In this document: positions 42,914 through 51,594 of the stretch, piece after piece | Layout: each line of letters begins with the position of its first letter | How positions within the stretch are numbered: position 1 is the first letter of the stretch | DNA from: Streptomyces sp. NBC_01463 | GTDB lineage: Bacteria > Actinomycetota > Actinomycetes > Streptomycetales > Streptomycetaceae | Direction: 5' to 3' | Assembly (NCBI GenBank): GCA_036227345.1 | Contig: CP109468.1 | Span: 620,001 to 684,000 of the forward strand | Length of the DNA: 64,000 bases | Program-made: the position numbers and the translations under genes | The notes under the pieces: model-generated | What the model was told of the DNA's origin: nothing | Database searches by the model: none | Seen by the model: only the letters and a program-made list of their open reading frames with translations

Positions 42914-42941
42914 AGTGCTGTCAATGCGTCAGGAGCCCTCC

Positions 42942-44228
42942 GTGACCGGTGTCCCCACAGATTCCGCCGATTGTGCCGAATCCCCTGATTCCACCGCCTG
43001 GTTCGAGGCCGCCCGCTTCGGACTCTTCGTCCATTTCGGCCTGTACAGCATGGCGGCGCGGCACGAGTGGGTACGCAGCCGGGAGGCCATGTCGCAGGAG
43101 GCGTACGACCGTTACCTCGACCGCTTCGACCCCGACCTGTTCGATGCCCGTCAACTCGCGCGCGCCGCGAAGGAGTCGGGGATGCGGTACGCGGTGCTGA
43201 CGGCCAAGCACCACGACGGCTTCTGCCTGTTCGGCTCGGCGCTCACCGACTACACCTCGGTGCGGGCGACGGGCCGCGATCTGGTGCGTGAGTTCGTCGA
43301 CGCGATGCGCGCCGAGGGCCTGCGGGTGGGCCTGTACTACTCACTGCTCGACTGGCACCACCCCGACTTCACCATCGACGAGCACCACCCCCTGCGCGGC
43401 ACCGCGGCGGCGGAGGAACCCCGCGACATGGCGCGCTACCGCGCGTACATGGAGGGCCAGATCCGCGAACTCCTCACCGGTTACGGGAAGATCGACACCC
43501 TCTTCTTCGACTTCACGTACCCGGAGAAGGGCCCGGAGGAGTGGGGTGCGGAACACCTTCTGTCCACGGTACGGGCGTTGCAGCCGGACATCCTCGTCAA
43601 CGACCGCCTCGGCGTGCCCGGGGACTACGTCACTCCCGAGCAGTACCAGCCCGACCGGCCGCTGGAGCGGGCCGGCGAGCGGGTGACCTGGGAGGCCTGC
43701 CACACACTCAACGGCTCGTGGGGCTACGACCGTGACAACCACGACTACAAGGACCCCGCGCTGCTGGTCCGGATGCTGGTGCAGTCCGTCGCCTGCGGCG
43801 GCAACCTCATCCTGAACGTCGGGCCCACCGGCCGCGGCGCCCTGGACCCGCAGGCCCGCGCCACGCTCCGGGCCATCGGCGACTGGTCGGCGCTGCACGA
43901 GCGGTCCGTGCGGGGTGCGGGGCCGAGCGCCCACGAACCGCCCGCGGCCGGCCTCTACACGCAGGCCGGAAACCGCCTCTATCTGCATCTGCCGGTCTGG
44001 CCGCTGAAGCACCTGCACCTGCCGGGGCTGGCCGGGCGCGTGCGCTACGCCCAACTCCTGCACGACGGTTCGGAGATCCTGTTCAGCGAGCTGGACGGCA
44101 CGCGGCACGAGCACAACAACCTCGCGCCGCCGAGCCAGCCGACGGGGACCCTCACCCTGACCCTGCCGATCGCCCGGCCCGACGTGCTGCTCCCCGTCAT
44201 CGAGCTGGAACTGGACGGCGCGGAGTGA
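42942..44228 (+). CDS. alpha-L-fucosidase, GH29
   Basis: 428 residues from GTG 42942, with AGGAG six bases upstream; starts at 42915 and 42924 overlap the operator. GH29 marks: WFEAARFGLFVHFGLYSMAA, GMRYAVLTAKHHDGFCLFGS, VRATGRDLVREFVDAMRAEG, LYYSLLDWHHPDF and LFFDFTYPEKGPEEW with Asp190 as the likely nucleophile. NGSWGYDRDNHDYK and GGNLILNVGPTGRGAL are also diagnostic. No signal peptide, so it acts in the cytoplasm on imported fucosyl-oligosaccharides, supplied by the downstream ABC importer. Transcription is probably controlled at the TATCGAT sites. Confidence 0.92.
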   Translation: MTGVPTDSADCAESPDSTAWFEAARFGLFVHFGLYSMAARHEWVRSREAMSQEAYDRYLDRFDPDLFDARQLARAAKESGMRYAVLTAKHHDGFCLFGSALTDYTSVRATGRDLVREFVDAMRAEGLRVGLYYSLLDWHHPDFTIDEHHPLRGTAAAEEPRDMARYRAYMEGQIRELLTGYGKIDTLFFDFTYPEKGPEEWGAEHLLSTVRALQPDILVNDRLGVPGDYVTPEQYQPDRPLERAGERVTWEACHTLNGSWGYDRDNHDYKDPALLVRMLVQSVACGGNLILNVGPTGRGALDPQARATLRAIGDWSALHERSVRGAGPSAHEPPAAGLYTQAGNRLYLHLPVWPLKHLHLPGLAGRVRYAQLLHDGSEILFSELDGTRHEHNNLAPPSQPTGTLTLTLPIARPDVLLPVIELELDGAE

Positions 44229-44325
44229 ACCCCGGGGCGGGGCCTTCACGTTGAGCGGCGTCATCGGATCCCAGAGGTTGCGGCAGCACTCTTGAGAAAG
44301 AGAGAACCCAGCCCTAGCATCAACA

Positions 44326-44338
44326 ATCGATAGACGAT
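44326..44338 (-). promoter_or_regulatory. operator, site 2 (ATCGTCTATCGAT)
   Basis: Read on the minus strand the 13-mer is ATCGTCTATCGAT. It lies in the 270-bp gap before the binding-protein gene, 129 bp upstream of site 3. Confidence 0.65.
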
Positions 44339-44454
44339 TGGCTTGAAGGTGAGGGCCCTGCCCCGCCTCCCCCCGCACCGCACGACCCGCCGGGCAATCC
44401 GCACTTGCGCCCGCACCCCCCTGCCGCTGCTCCACCGGGAGTACGCGGCTGCAG

Positions 44455-44467
44455 AACAGCTATCGAT
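44455..44467 (+). promoter_or_regulatory. operator, site 3 (AACAGCTATCGAT)
   Basis: It retains the CTATCGAT core but not the ATCG flank. It lies 32 bp before the binding-protein ATG. Sites 2 and 3 flank the likely promoter of the importer operon. Confidence 0.55.
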
Positions 44468-44498
44468 TATTCACGACTACGCAACGGAGCGTGTCCCG

Positions 44499-45743
44499 AT
44501 GAAAACTAAGTGGCGCCGTACTTGCGGGCTCGCCGTGGCCCCCCTGCTGATGGCATCGGCCGTCGCCTGCGGCGGCGGGTCCGGCCAGGCCTCGGACGGC
44601 ACGACTCTCCGCGTGATCGTGAACATCACGCCGAACCTGACGGAGAAGTACTGGAACGACCTCTTCGCCTCCTACGAGAAGGCGCACCCCGGGGTCGACA
44701 TCAAGCTCGAACTGACCGGCACGATCTCGGCGGACGCGAAGCTGCGCCAGGACCTGGCGGCGGGCGATCCGCCGGATGTCGCCCAGCAGATCGTCCCGAC
44801 CGCCGACACCGCCTCGCTCTTCGCCGACCTGTCCGACCAGCCCTGGACCGCCAAGACTCCGCTGGCCGACCAGTACGCCGTCGGCGGCAAGCGCTACGTC
44901 GTCGGCGTGGGTGAGCAGATCCAGTCGCTCGTCTTCTACAACAAGGCCGCCTTCGAGAAGGCGGGGCTCGATGCCTCGAAGATCCGGACCATGGATCAGT
45001 TCACCGCGGCGATGGGCGACTTGAAGGGCGCGGGGTACAAGCCGCTGCAGGCCGCCGGCCAGTGGGTCACCGGATCGCAGTTCTCGATGATGGCCGACGC
45101 GGGGGTGCTCACCGCCGACCCCCGGTGGACGGTCAAGCGCAACGACGGCAAGGCCTCCTTCGCGAAGAGCGGCTACCTGCCCTACCTGGAGCGGTACAAG
45201 GGCTGGATAGACAAGGGCTACCTGGAGAAGAGCGCGCTCGGCCTCACCTACGCGGACGGGCAGACGGCCTTCCTGAACGGCAAGTCCGCGATGTACATCA
45301 TGGGTTCGTTCTTCGTGCCCGCCGCGGACGCCGCCAAGAAGAGCGACGACATCGGCGTGTTCACCATGCCGACCGACGGGGCTTACCCGTCGGGCCAGTT
45401 CGGCAACATCTCGAACCCGTACGTCGTGGTCGGCAAGTCGCGGCACAAGGCCGAGGCGGTCAAGTTCGTGAAGTGGGCGACCACCGACCCGGCGGCCATC
45501 AGGAGCCAGCTCGCCTCCGACGCGAACCTGCGGGAGGGCTTCACGTACAAGATGTCCAGCCTCGGCACCGCCGTGCAGCAGATCCTGGACAAGGCGCCCT
45601 CGGTGATCGTGAAGTCCGGTGAGAGCCAGCCGATCGCGGGCTTCAGCGACGAGCTCAACAAGCAGGTCCAGTCCCTGTACACGGGCTCGTCCGCCTCGGG
45701 TGCGGCCGACGGATTGGACAAGTGGTGGAACTCGCAGAGCTGA
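44499..45743 (+). CDS. sugar ABC transporter substrate-binding lipoprotein (CUT1)
   Basis: 414 residues. Lipobox ASAVAC ends at Cys24, so it is a surface-anchored binding protein. The fold is the family-1 extracellular solute-binding type, with RVIVNITPNLTEKYWNDLFA, FASYEKAHPGVDIKLELTGT, KLRQDLAAGDPPDVAQQIVP, FYNKAAFEKAGLD and TAFLNGKSAMYIMGSFF. It feeds the two permeases that follow without gaps. No ATPase gene is in the cluster; in Streptomyces the shared ATPase MsiK usually energises CUT1 importers. Substrate is inferred from neighbours to be a fucose-containing oligosaccharide. Confidence 0.92.
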   Translation: MKTKWRRTCGLAVAPLLMASAVACGGGSGQASDGTTLRVIVNITPNLTEKYWNDLFASYEKAHPGVDIKLELTGTISADAKLRQDLAAGDPPDVAQQIVPTADTASLFADLSDQPWTAKTPLADQYAVGGKRYVVGVGEQIQSLVFYNKAAFEKAGLDASKIRTMDQFTAAMGDLKGAGYKPLQAAGQWVTGSQFSMMADAGVLTADPRWTVKRNDGKASFAKSGYLPYLERYKGWIDKGYLEKSALGLTYADGQTAFLNGKSAMYIMGSFFVPAADAAKKSDDIGVFTMPTDGAYPSGQFGNISNPYVVVGKSRHKAEAVKFVKWATTDPAAIRSQLASDANLREGFTYKMSSLGTAVQQILDKAPSVIVKSGESQPIAGFSDELNKQVQSLYTGSSASGAADGLDKWWNSQS

Positions 45744-46651
45744 CCGCGGGACCGGATCTCCGGGCACGGCGCCGGGCGCGGCTGCGCGAGTCGGCCGTCT
45801 CCTTCGGGATGATGGGCCCGGCGGTGCTGCTCTACACGGTGATGACCGTCGTCCCGGTGGGAGTCGCGGTCTACCTCAGTTTCACCGACTGGGACGGCTT
45901 CTCCACCGCCGCCTTCACCGGACTCGACAACTACAAGCACCTCTTCGACGACCCGAGTTCGTCGGACGCCTGGTACGTGACGGCGCTGATCGCCGCGGTC
46001 GGCACGGTCCTGATGGTGGGCCTGGGGCTCGTGTACGCGCTCGCGCTCAAGGGCCGTTCGCGTGCGAACTCGTTCTTCCGGGCCGTCGCGTACTTCCCGC
46101 ATGTGATCAGCGCGCTGATCCTGGGCTATCTGTGGGCGGCGATCCTCGGCACCAACGGCGCCATCAACAACACGCTCGCCAAGTTCGGGATCGAGCCGGT
46201 CGGCTTCCTCTTCGACGAGCAGTTCGCGCTGATCTCGCTGATCGCCGTGATCGTCTGGGCCGGATTCGGTTTCAACGTCGTGCTGTTCGTCGCCGCCCTG
46301 CAGACGGTGCCGGCCGAGCTGCTGGAGGCGGCGGCGATCGACGGCGCCTCCAAGCGGCAGATCAACCTGCGGATCGTGATCCCCATGATCGCGCCCGTGG
46401 TGACCGTGGCGACGGTGCTGAACCTGGTGGGGCTGATCCGGGCGTACGACATCGTGGTCAGCCTCACCGGAGGCGGTCCGGCCGGGTCCACGCAGACGTT
46501 CACCTATCTCATTCTCGCCCGGTCCTTCGAGGGCACCAAGGTCGGCTACGCGACCGCGCAGGCGGTGTTCCTGATGGTGGTGTCCGCGGTGTTCGCCCTC
46601 GTGGTGACGGCGCTGCGCAACCGTCAGGACCAGGCCGCGACAGGAAGTTAG
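45722..46651 (+). CDS. sugar ABC transporter permease (MalF type)
   Basis: 309 residues from GTG 45722, overlapping the end of the binding-protein gene by 22 bases; GTG 45725 is equally possible. Six membrane helices are visible (VLLYTVMTVVPVGVAVYLSF, LIAAVGTVLMVGLGLVYALA, AVAYFPHVISALILGYLW, LISLIAVIVWAGFGFNVVLF and others). The EAA loop that contacts the ATPase is LEAAAIDGASKRQINLRIVI. The GGGPAGSTQTF segment is typical of CUT1 permeases. It pairs with the following gene. Confidence 0.92.
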   Translation: MVELAELTAGPDLRARRRARLRESAVSFGMMGPAVLLYTVMTVVPVGVAVYLSFTDWDGFSTAAFTGLDNYKHLFDDPSSSDAWYVTALIAAVGTVLMVGLGLVYALALKGRSRANSFFRAVAYFPHVISALILGYLWAAILGTNGAINNTLAKFGIEPVGFLFDEQFALISLIAVIVWAGFGFNVVLFVAALQTVPAELLEAAAIDGASKRQINLRIVIPMIAPVVTVATVLNLVGLIRAYDIVVSLTGGGPAGSTQTFTYLILARSFEGTKVGYATAQAVFLMVVSAVFALVVTALRNRQDQAATGS

Positions 46652-46660
46652 GAGCCGTTG

Positions 46661-47572
46661 GTGGTTGTACTGGAAGCAGAGGTCCGCGACAGGCCGAAGG
46701 TCGCGCCGGCCAAGGCGGACGACGCGCCGCGGGCGGACCGGGAGGAGTCCCGCTCGCCCGTGCGGTGGGCCCTTCTCGGGGTGCTCTTCGTCGTCATGAT
46801 CGTGCCGGTGTACCTGCTCGTGGTGAACGCCTTCAAGTCGCAGCAGGACATCCTCGACAACCCGTTCTCGATCCCGCTCGGCGGGCTGACCTTCGAGCAC
46901 ATGTCGGCGGCGGTCAACAGCCCGCAGTTCAACGTCATCCACGGCTACGGCTTCACGCTGTTCCTCGTCGTTCTCGTGGACGTGCTGTGCATCCTGCTCG
47001 CGGGCCCCGCCGCGTACGCGATCGCGCGCAGCCTCAAACGGCGCACCCAGCTGGTCCTGCTGTACTTCCTGGCCGGCACGTTCATCCCGGGTGCCGCGGT
47101 GATCATCCCGGTGATCTACGTGCTGCGCGAGATCGGCCTGGCCAACACGGTGACCGGCCTGGTCGCGCACGATGTGGCGTCCACCCTGCCGGTGAGCATC
47201 TTCCTGTTCGTCGGCTTCATCCGCACCATCCCGGTGGACATCGACCACGCGGCGACGATCGACGGCGCGGGCCGCAACCGGACGTTCTGGTCGATCATCT
47301 TCCCCCTGATGCGCCCGGCGGTCGTCACCGTGCTCATCCTCAACTCGATCGGGATCTGGAACGACTTCATCTCCCCGCAGATCCTGCTCAGCCCCTCGTC
47401 GGGGCACTACACGGTCACCACGGCGGTCTACGCCGGCATCAGCCAGTACTCGACCGACCTGACGAAGGTGTTCCCCAACCTCCTGCTCGCCATCGCACCC
47501 GTCGTCATCTTCTTCATCTACATGCAGCGCCACATCATCAGCGGTCTCACCGTCGGCGCCGTGAAGGGCTGA
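46661..47572 (+). CDS. sugar ABC transporter permease (MalG type)
   Basis: 303 residues from GTG 46661, where AGGAG is six bases upstream; a TTG at 46658 is too close to the Shine-Dalgarno. Six helices are visible (ALLGVLFVVMIVPVYLLVVN, LFLVVLVDVLCILLAGPAAY, FLAGTFIPGAAVIIPVIYVL, VRTI-type loop). The EAA-like loop is DHAATIDGAGRNRTFWSIIF. NAFKSQQDILDNPFSIPLGG and IGIWNDFISPQILL are family-typical. It lies nine bases after the MalF-type gene. Confidence 0.92.
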   Translation: MVVLEAEVRDRPKVAPAKADDAPRADREESRSPVRWALLGVLFVVMIVPVYLLVVNAFKSQQDILDNPFSIPLGGLTFEHMSAAVNSPQFNVIHGYGFTLFLVVLVDVLCILLAGPAAYAIARSLKRRTQLVLLYFLAGTFIPGAAVIIPVIYVLREIGLANTVTGLVAHDVASTLPVSIFLFVGFIRTIPVDIDHAATIDGAGRNRTFWSIIFPLMRPAVVTVLILNSIGIWNDFISPQILLSPSSGHYTVTTAVYAGISQYSTDLTKVFPNLLLAIAPVVIFFIYMQRHIISGLTVGAVKG

Positions 47573-47646
47573 ACCCGGACGCCGCCCGGGTGCGACACCC
47601 CCGTCCGAGAACGAGCCGATCCCAGAGAAAGGACTCCGGAGTGCCG

Positions 47647-49632
47647 ATGAGAAGGAGGCCGCCGTCCCGCACGGGACTGTGGTCCGCAGCCGCCCTGCTC
47701 GCATCCCTGACCATGGTGGCGGCCGGCCACCCCGCCGCCGCCCATCCGGTCCGCCCCCTGGCGGGACAGACCTACTACGTCTCGCCGGCCGGCCAGGACA
47801 CCGCCGACGGCAAGACCACCGGCACGCCGTTCCGGCACATCCAGAAGTGTGCCGACGTGCTGGTGCCCGGTGACACGTGTCTGATCCTGTCCGGCACGTA
47901 CGAGGAGACCGTCGTGCCGGCGCGCTCCGGCACCGCCGCGCTCCCCATCACCTACCGTGCCGCGCCGGGGGCGGACGTCACGGTGAGCGGCGCCTCCAGG
48001 ATCGGCGGCTTCGAGCCGGTCACCGCCGCCGATGTCACCGCGATCGCCCAGGCCGATCCGTTCGCCGCGAACTCGCAGTTCAGCGACGCGGTGGCGGCCG
48101 GACACATCTACAGCACGGACGTCGACCTCGGCGCGGACGTGAGCACCGTCCAGGTGTTCACCGACAAGACGATGGACATCGAGGCGCAGTGGCCCTATCC
48201 CGGGCTCGACCTCCTCGACCCCGCGCTCCAGTACGCCGGCGCGGGCAGCGCGGACGCCACCGTCGCCGACGCGGACCTGACCCGCCCGGCGGGGTACTGG
48301 GACGGCGCGCGTGCCCTCACCGGCTACTGGTACATCTCGGCCACCACCACGGTGAAGAGCTCGGCCGTCGGCTCGGTGACGCTGGACGCCGCGCCGCCGT
48401 GCGTCCACAAGGTCGTGCCCGCCGAGACGCGCTACGCGCTCTCCGGGAAGATCGGCGAACTCGCCCACCCCGGCGAGTGGTTCTACGACGCGACCGCCAA
48501 GCGGCTGTACCTGTACGGCACCGACGACCCGGACAGCCACGTCGTCGAGGCCAAGCGCCGCACCCTCGGCTTCGACCTGACGAACACCGGCCACACCACG
48601 ATCGACGGGATCGGCCTGTTCGCCACCACGGTCAAGACCGGTCCGACCAGCACCGGCGTCACCCTGGACGGCATCAAGGGCAGGTACCTGTCGCACTACA
48701 CCGACATCACCCGGGGCGCGACCGACTGCGGCAGCACGGTGACGCGGGGCGTCGGTGACACCGGGATCATCCTCGACGGCACCCACAACAGCGTCGTGAA
48801 CAGCGATCTGTCGCTGAGCGCCGGGAACGGCATCGCGCTGCGCGGACAGAACAACACCGCGACGGACAACGTGATCCACGACGTCGACTACATGGGCACC
48901 TACGCGGCGGGCATCGCCGTGCAGGGCAACAGCCAGACGGTCACGCACAACACGATCTCCCGCGTCGGCCGCAGCGGCATCAACCTCCAGTGGAACGAGG
49001 TGGCGGGCCTCACCCCGGGCAAGGACGTGATCGCCTACAACGACATCTCCGGGTACGCCCGGATGAGCCTGGACGTCGCCGCGATCTACACCTGCTGCAG
49101 CGCGTGGATGATGGGCACCGCCATCGACCACAACGTGCTGCACGACCCGGCGCCGGCCACGACGTCGACCACGTTCGGGATCTCGGGGATCTACGCCGAC
49201 AACGGCCAGAGCGACCTCGTGATCGCGAACAACGTGGGCTGGGGCAACCGGGAGGGCACCGTGATGCTCAACGGTCTGGGCACCGGATCGCACGACAACG
49301 GCGTCTACAACAACACCGGCGGCATGACGCTGTTCTACGTGAAGGAGCCGGGGCAGTCGACCGGAACGAAGATCTACAACAACCTGGGGACGATCCGGGG
49401 TCTCGCCGGCGCGACGGACGGCGGGCTCGTCCTCTCCGACAACCTCGACCCGGCCGTCGATCCGCTGTTCGTCGACGCGGCGAACCATGACTTCCGGCTC
49501 ACCGCCGGATCACCGGCACGCAATCAGGCGATCGCGCTGCCGGGCATCAACGACGGTTCCGTGGATCCGGCGCCGAGTCTCGGGGCCTACCAGTACGGAG
49601 CACCCAAGTGGACGGCGGGCGCCCGCCGTTAG
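47647..49632 (+). CDS. secreted right-handed parallel beta-helix protein
   Basis: 661 residues from ATG 47647 (GGAG five bases upstream). A Sec signal ends near 33 (LLASLTMVAAGHPAAAHPVR). TYYVSPAGQDTADGKTTGTP, FRHIQKCADVLVPGDTCLIL and SGTYEETVVPARSGTAALPI start a beta-helix. Many NNTAT/IHDV/NTGG coil repeats follow, including TGIILDGTHNSVVNSDLSLS and AGIAVQGNSQTVTHNTISRV. It ends LFVDAANHDFRLTAGSPARN. The type occurs among pectin-type lyases and in GH141, a family with fucosidase members. Position after the importer suggests it degrades the polysaccharide outside the cell. The enzymatic class is not proven. Confidence 0.85.
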   Translation: MRRRPPSRTGLWSAAALLASLTMVAAGHPAAAHPVRPLAGQTYYVSPAGQDTADGKTTGTPFRHIQKCADVLVPGDTCLILSGTYEETVVPARSGTAALPITYRAAPGADVTVSGASRIGGFEPVTAADVTAIAQADPFAANSQFSDAVAAGHIYSTDVDLGADVSTVQVFTDKTMDIEAQWPYPGLDLLDPALQYAGAGSADATVADADLTRPAGYWDGARALTGYWYISATTTVKSSAVGSVTLDAAPPCVHKVVPAETRYALSGKIGELAHPGEWFYDATAKRLYLYGTDDPDSHVVEAKRRTLGFDLTNTGHTTIDGIGLFATTVKTGPTSTGVTLDGIKGRYLSHYTDITRGATDCGSTVTRGVGDTGIILDGTHNSVVNSDLSLSAGNGIALRGQNNTATDNVIHDVDYMGTYAAGIAVQGNSQTVTHNTISRVGRSGINLQWNEVAGLTPGKDVIAYNDISGYARMSLDVAAIYTCCSAWMMGTAIDHNVLHDPAPATTSTTFGISGIYADNGQSDLVIANNVGWGNREGTVMLNGLGTGSHDNGVYNNTGGMTLFYVKEPGQSTGTKIYNNLGTIRGLAGATDGGLVLSDNLDPAVDPLFVDAANHDFRLTAGSPARNQAIALPGINDGSVDPAPSLGAYQYGAPKWTAGARR

Positions 49633-49643
49633 TCCGCACGCGG

Positions 49644-49691
49644 ACGGCCGTGTGCCCGGCCCGGAAGACTCCGGGCCGGGCACACGGCCGT
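49644..49691. terminator. 22-bp perfect-stem bidirectional terminator
   Basis: Arms 49644-49665 and 49670-49691 are exact reverse complements (left arm begins ACGGCCGTGTGCC) around the 4-nt loop AGAC. It sits between the convergent beta-helix and GntR stops. Confidence 0.85.
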
Positions 49692-49696
49692 TCCGG

Positions 49697-50464
49697 TCAA
49701 CTCGACTTCGGCGACGCCTTCGCGGCCGCCGTCCGCTTCGTCGCGGCGGCCTTCCTGCGCGGCTTCCCCGGCTCCCGCACATCCGGCACGGGCCCGCGGC
49801 CCGCGGCGTGGTCGGCGAACGCCTGGGCCGCCTTGTCGGGCTCGCCGGTCCTCAGCAGGCTCACGAGCCGCCCGTGCTCCTCGGCCATCGCCTGCCAGTC
49901 ACCGCCGAACAGCGGGTCGGAGATGGCCCGCAGGGTGCGCAGACTCGGCTCGATGACCTCCCACATGCGGGCCAGGAAGGGATTGCCTGCGAACTGGCTG
50001 ACCAGGGAGTGGAACTCCACGTCGGCGTCGCGGAAGCTGCTGACGTCGTTCGCGGCCACCGCCCGGTGCATCCGCTCGACCTGCGCGTCGAGCTCGGCGA
50101 GCTGCTCCGGGGTGATGTGCTCGGCGGCAAGGCGCGCGGCGAGGCCCTCCAGCGGTTCACGCACCTGACGGGCGTAGTCGGCGTCCTGCGAGGAGATCTC
50201 GACGACGAAGTGCCCGCGCCGCGGCACGTGTGTGAAAAGGCCCTCACGGGCCAGCCGCTTGACGGCCTCGCGGACCGGGGCCTGGCTCACGCCGAGCCGC
50301 CGCGCGATCTCGGACTCGACCACACGGTCGTTCGGTGCGAGATCGCCCTCGACGACGGCCTGGCGGAGCAGTTCGTACACCTGGTCCGAGATCAGGGTCT
50401 TGCGGAACCGGTCCTTGTTGGTGGCCAGCGTGGAGACGAACCCACCGGACGCTTGTGATGCCAT
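49697..50464 (-). CDS. GntR-family (FCD) transcriptional regulator
   Basis: 255 residues from ATG 50464 (MASQASGG). The winged helix is LISDQVYELLRQAVVEGDLA, then SEIARRLGVSQAPVREAVKR and LAREGLFTHVPRRGHFVVEI. The FCD domain spans about 85-220, with RDADVEFHSLVSQFAGNPFL giving the D-x-x-F-H metal site and a later EEHGRLVSLLRTGEPDKAA. The last 30 residues (KPRRKAAATKRTAAAKASPK) form a lysine/alanine tail unlike most FadR relatives and like histone H1-type tails. It probably represses the cluster through the CTATCGAT sites until a sugar-acid inducer binds. Confidence 0.9.
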   Translation of the reverse strand: MASQASGGFVSTLATNKDRFRKTLISDQVYELLRQAVVEGDLAPNDRVVESEIARRLGVSQAPVREAVKRLAREGLFTHVPRRGHFVVEISSQDADYARQVREPLEGLAARLAAEHITPEQLAELDAQVERMHRAVAANDVSSFRDADVEFHSLVSQFAGNPFLARMWEVIEPSLRTLRAISDPLFGGDWQAMAEEHGRLVSLLRTGEPDKAAQAFADHAAGRGPVPDVREPGKPRRKAAATKRTAAAKASPKSS

Positions 50465-50502
50465 GAATTCCCAATCCTGCACTGGGGCACGTCAGTTGCG
50501 AC

Positions 50503-50508
50503 ATAATA
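50503..50508 (-). promoter_or_regulatory. candidate -10 for the GntR gene
   Basis: TATTAT on the minus strand, 38 bp before the ATG. No strong -35 was seen. Operator site 4 lies about 120 bp farther upstream. Confidence 0.35.
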
Positions 50509-50628
50509 CGCGCCCGACTTCGCTCGATGGAGTAGCACCGAGGTTTCCTGCTGTGCGGCCGGCCGGTGGAGCTCCGGCGTGTTCACCCTCCGGGCCGGCC
50601 CGGGGTGAGGAGGAGTCGGTTACTGATC

Positions 50629-50641
50629 ATCGCCTATCGAT
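50629..50641 (+). promoter_or_regulatory. operator, site 4 (ATCGCCTATCGAT)
   Basis: The same 13-mer as site 1, between the amidohydrolase stop and the GntR promoter. It suits autoregulation of the GntR gene or an upstream looping site. Confidence 0.65.
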
Positions 50642-50693
50642 CATCGAGGGAATCGAATCAGGGGCGTTCGAGCACTGTCAACCACGCGGGTGG

Positions 50694-51518
50694 TCAGCCG
50701 TCGAGTGCGTACACCCGGACCGCTGTCGTCCGCAGCACCTGATCGCGCTGATGGTCGGTCAGATGTGCCAGTCCGAGGCGGGACGTCGCGAGGGAGTCCG
50801 CCCGCGAGCCGCGGGGCAGACAGATCGGCCAGTCGGAGCCGATGAGGCAGCGGCCGGGGCCGAGCGTGTCCACGACGTGCCGCACCATGTGGGCGACTCG
50901 CTGCGGCGGGACCCCGTGCTGCTGGGTGAGCAGCCCGGAGATCTTCACCACCACGTCCGGGCTCGCGGCGGCGTGCTCGATGTCGCGGTACCACTCCCCC
51001 GCCGCGGGGGTCCGCAGGTCCGGCGGATTGCCCAGGTGGTCGACGACGACGGTCAGCCCGGGGTGCCGCGCGGCGGTGTCGACCGCGGCCGGCAGGGCGC
51101 TCCGGTGCAGGTTGAGCTCCAGGGCCACGCCTGCTCCGGCCAGTACGGGGACGAGCGCCCGGGCCGGTTCGGGGGTGTCGTCCCACGTGGCGCCGCCGAG
51201 CCGCATGCCGGCCGGGCGGGAGCCGCCCATCCCGTGCAGGAGGGCACGGAAGGCGTCCGGGCCGTCCTCGCCGTGGACGTGCAGGTTGGCGACGTATCCG
51301 GCGACCAGATCCGGGCGGCGCAGGCGCAGTTCACGCAGGGCGTGCGTCTCCCCCGCGTCGCCGCGCGACGCCTCCACCAGCACCGCCCCGGTCAGGCCGA
51401 GGCCGGCGCCCGACCGCTCCAGCTCGTCCTCGCCGTAGACCTGATGATGCTCGCCGCCGGGCTTGATCCACGGGAATCCCCTTGCCGGATCCCACAGGTG
51501 GACATGGCAGTCGATCAC
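50694..51518 (-). CDS. amidohydrolase-2 family, L-fuconolactonase-like
   Basis: 274 residues from GTG 51518, with GGAGGAGG upstream; the frame extends to 51596, but the VIDCHVHLWDP opening is the normal N-terminus. HVHLWDP carries the metal histidines. WIKPGGEHHQVYGEDELERS, VLVEASRGDAGETHALRELR, VVVDHLGNPPDLRTPAAGEW, VVKISGLLT and CLIGSDWPICLPRGS are the amidohydrolase-2 marks. Family members hydrolyse L-fucono-lactone and related lactones. It is read away from the 648-aa gene, whose start is 110 bp upstream, so operator site 5 can serve both. Confidence 0.88.
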   Translation of the reverse strand: MIDCHVHLWDPARGFPWIKPGGEHHQVYGEDELERSGAGLGLTGAVLVEASRGDAGETHALRELRLRRPDLVAGYVANLHVHGEDGPDAFRALLHGMGGSRPAGMRLGGATWDDTPEPARALVPVLAGAGVALELNLHRSALPAAVDTAARHPGLTVVVDHLGNPPDLRTPAAGEWYRDIEHAAASPDVVVKISGLLTQQHGVPPQRVAHMVRHVVDTLGPGRCLIGSDWPICLPRGSRADSLATSRLGLAHLTDHQRDQVLRTTAVRVYALDG

Positions 51519-51560
51519 GGTGCGCCTCCTCCTCGGAGCATGCGGGGCGGCTCCTGAGTA

Positions 51561-51590
51561 TTGACACGTCGGCTCCCCGCCGGTGAGTCT
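51561..51590 (+). promoter_or_regulatory. candidate promoter for the 648-aa gene
   Basis: TTGACA (51561-51566) with GAGTCT (51585-51590) 18 bp downstream. Operator site 5 begins five bases after it, where repressor binding would block transcription. Confidence 0.4.
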
Positions 51591-51594
51591 AACC

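Noticed and set aside
45619..49632. A 1337-aa frame ending in the beta-helix protein
   Set aside because: Its first ~676 codons lie across the two permease genes in another frame and are low-complexity. Only the part from ATG 47647 has a signal peptide and repeats.
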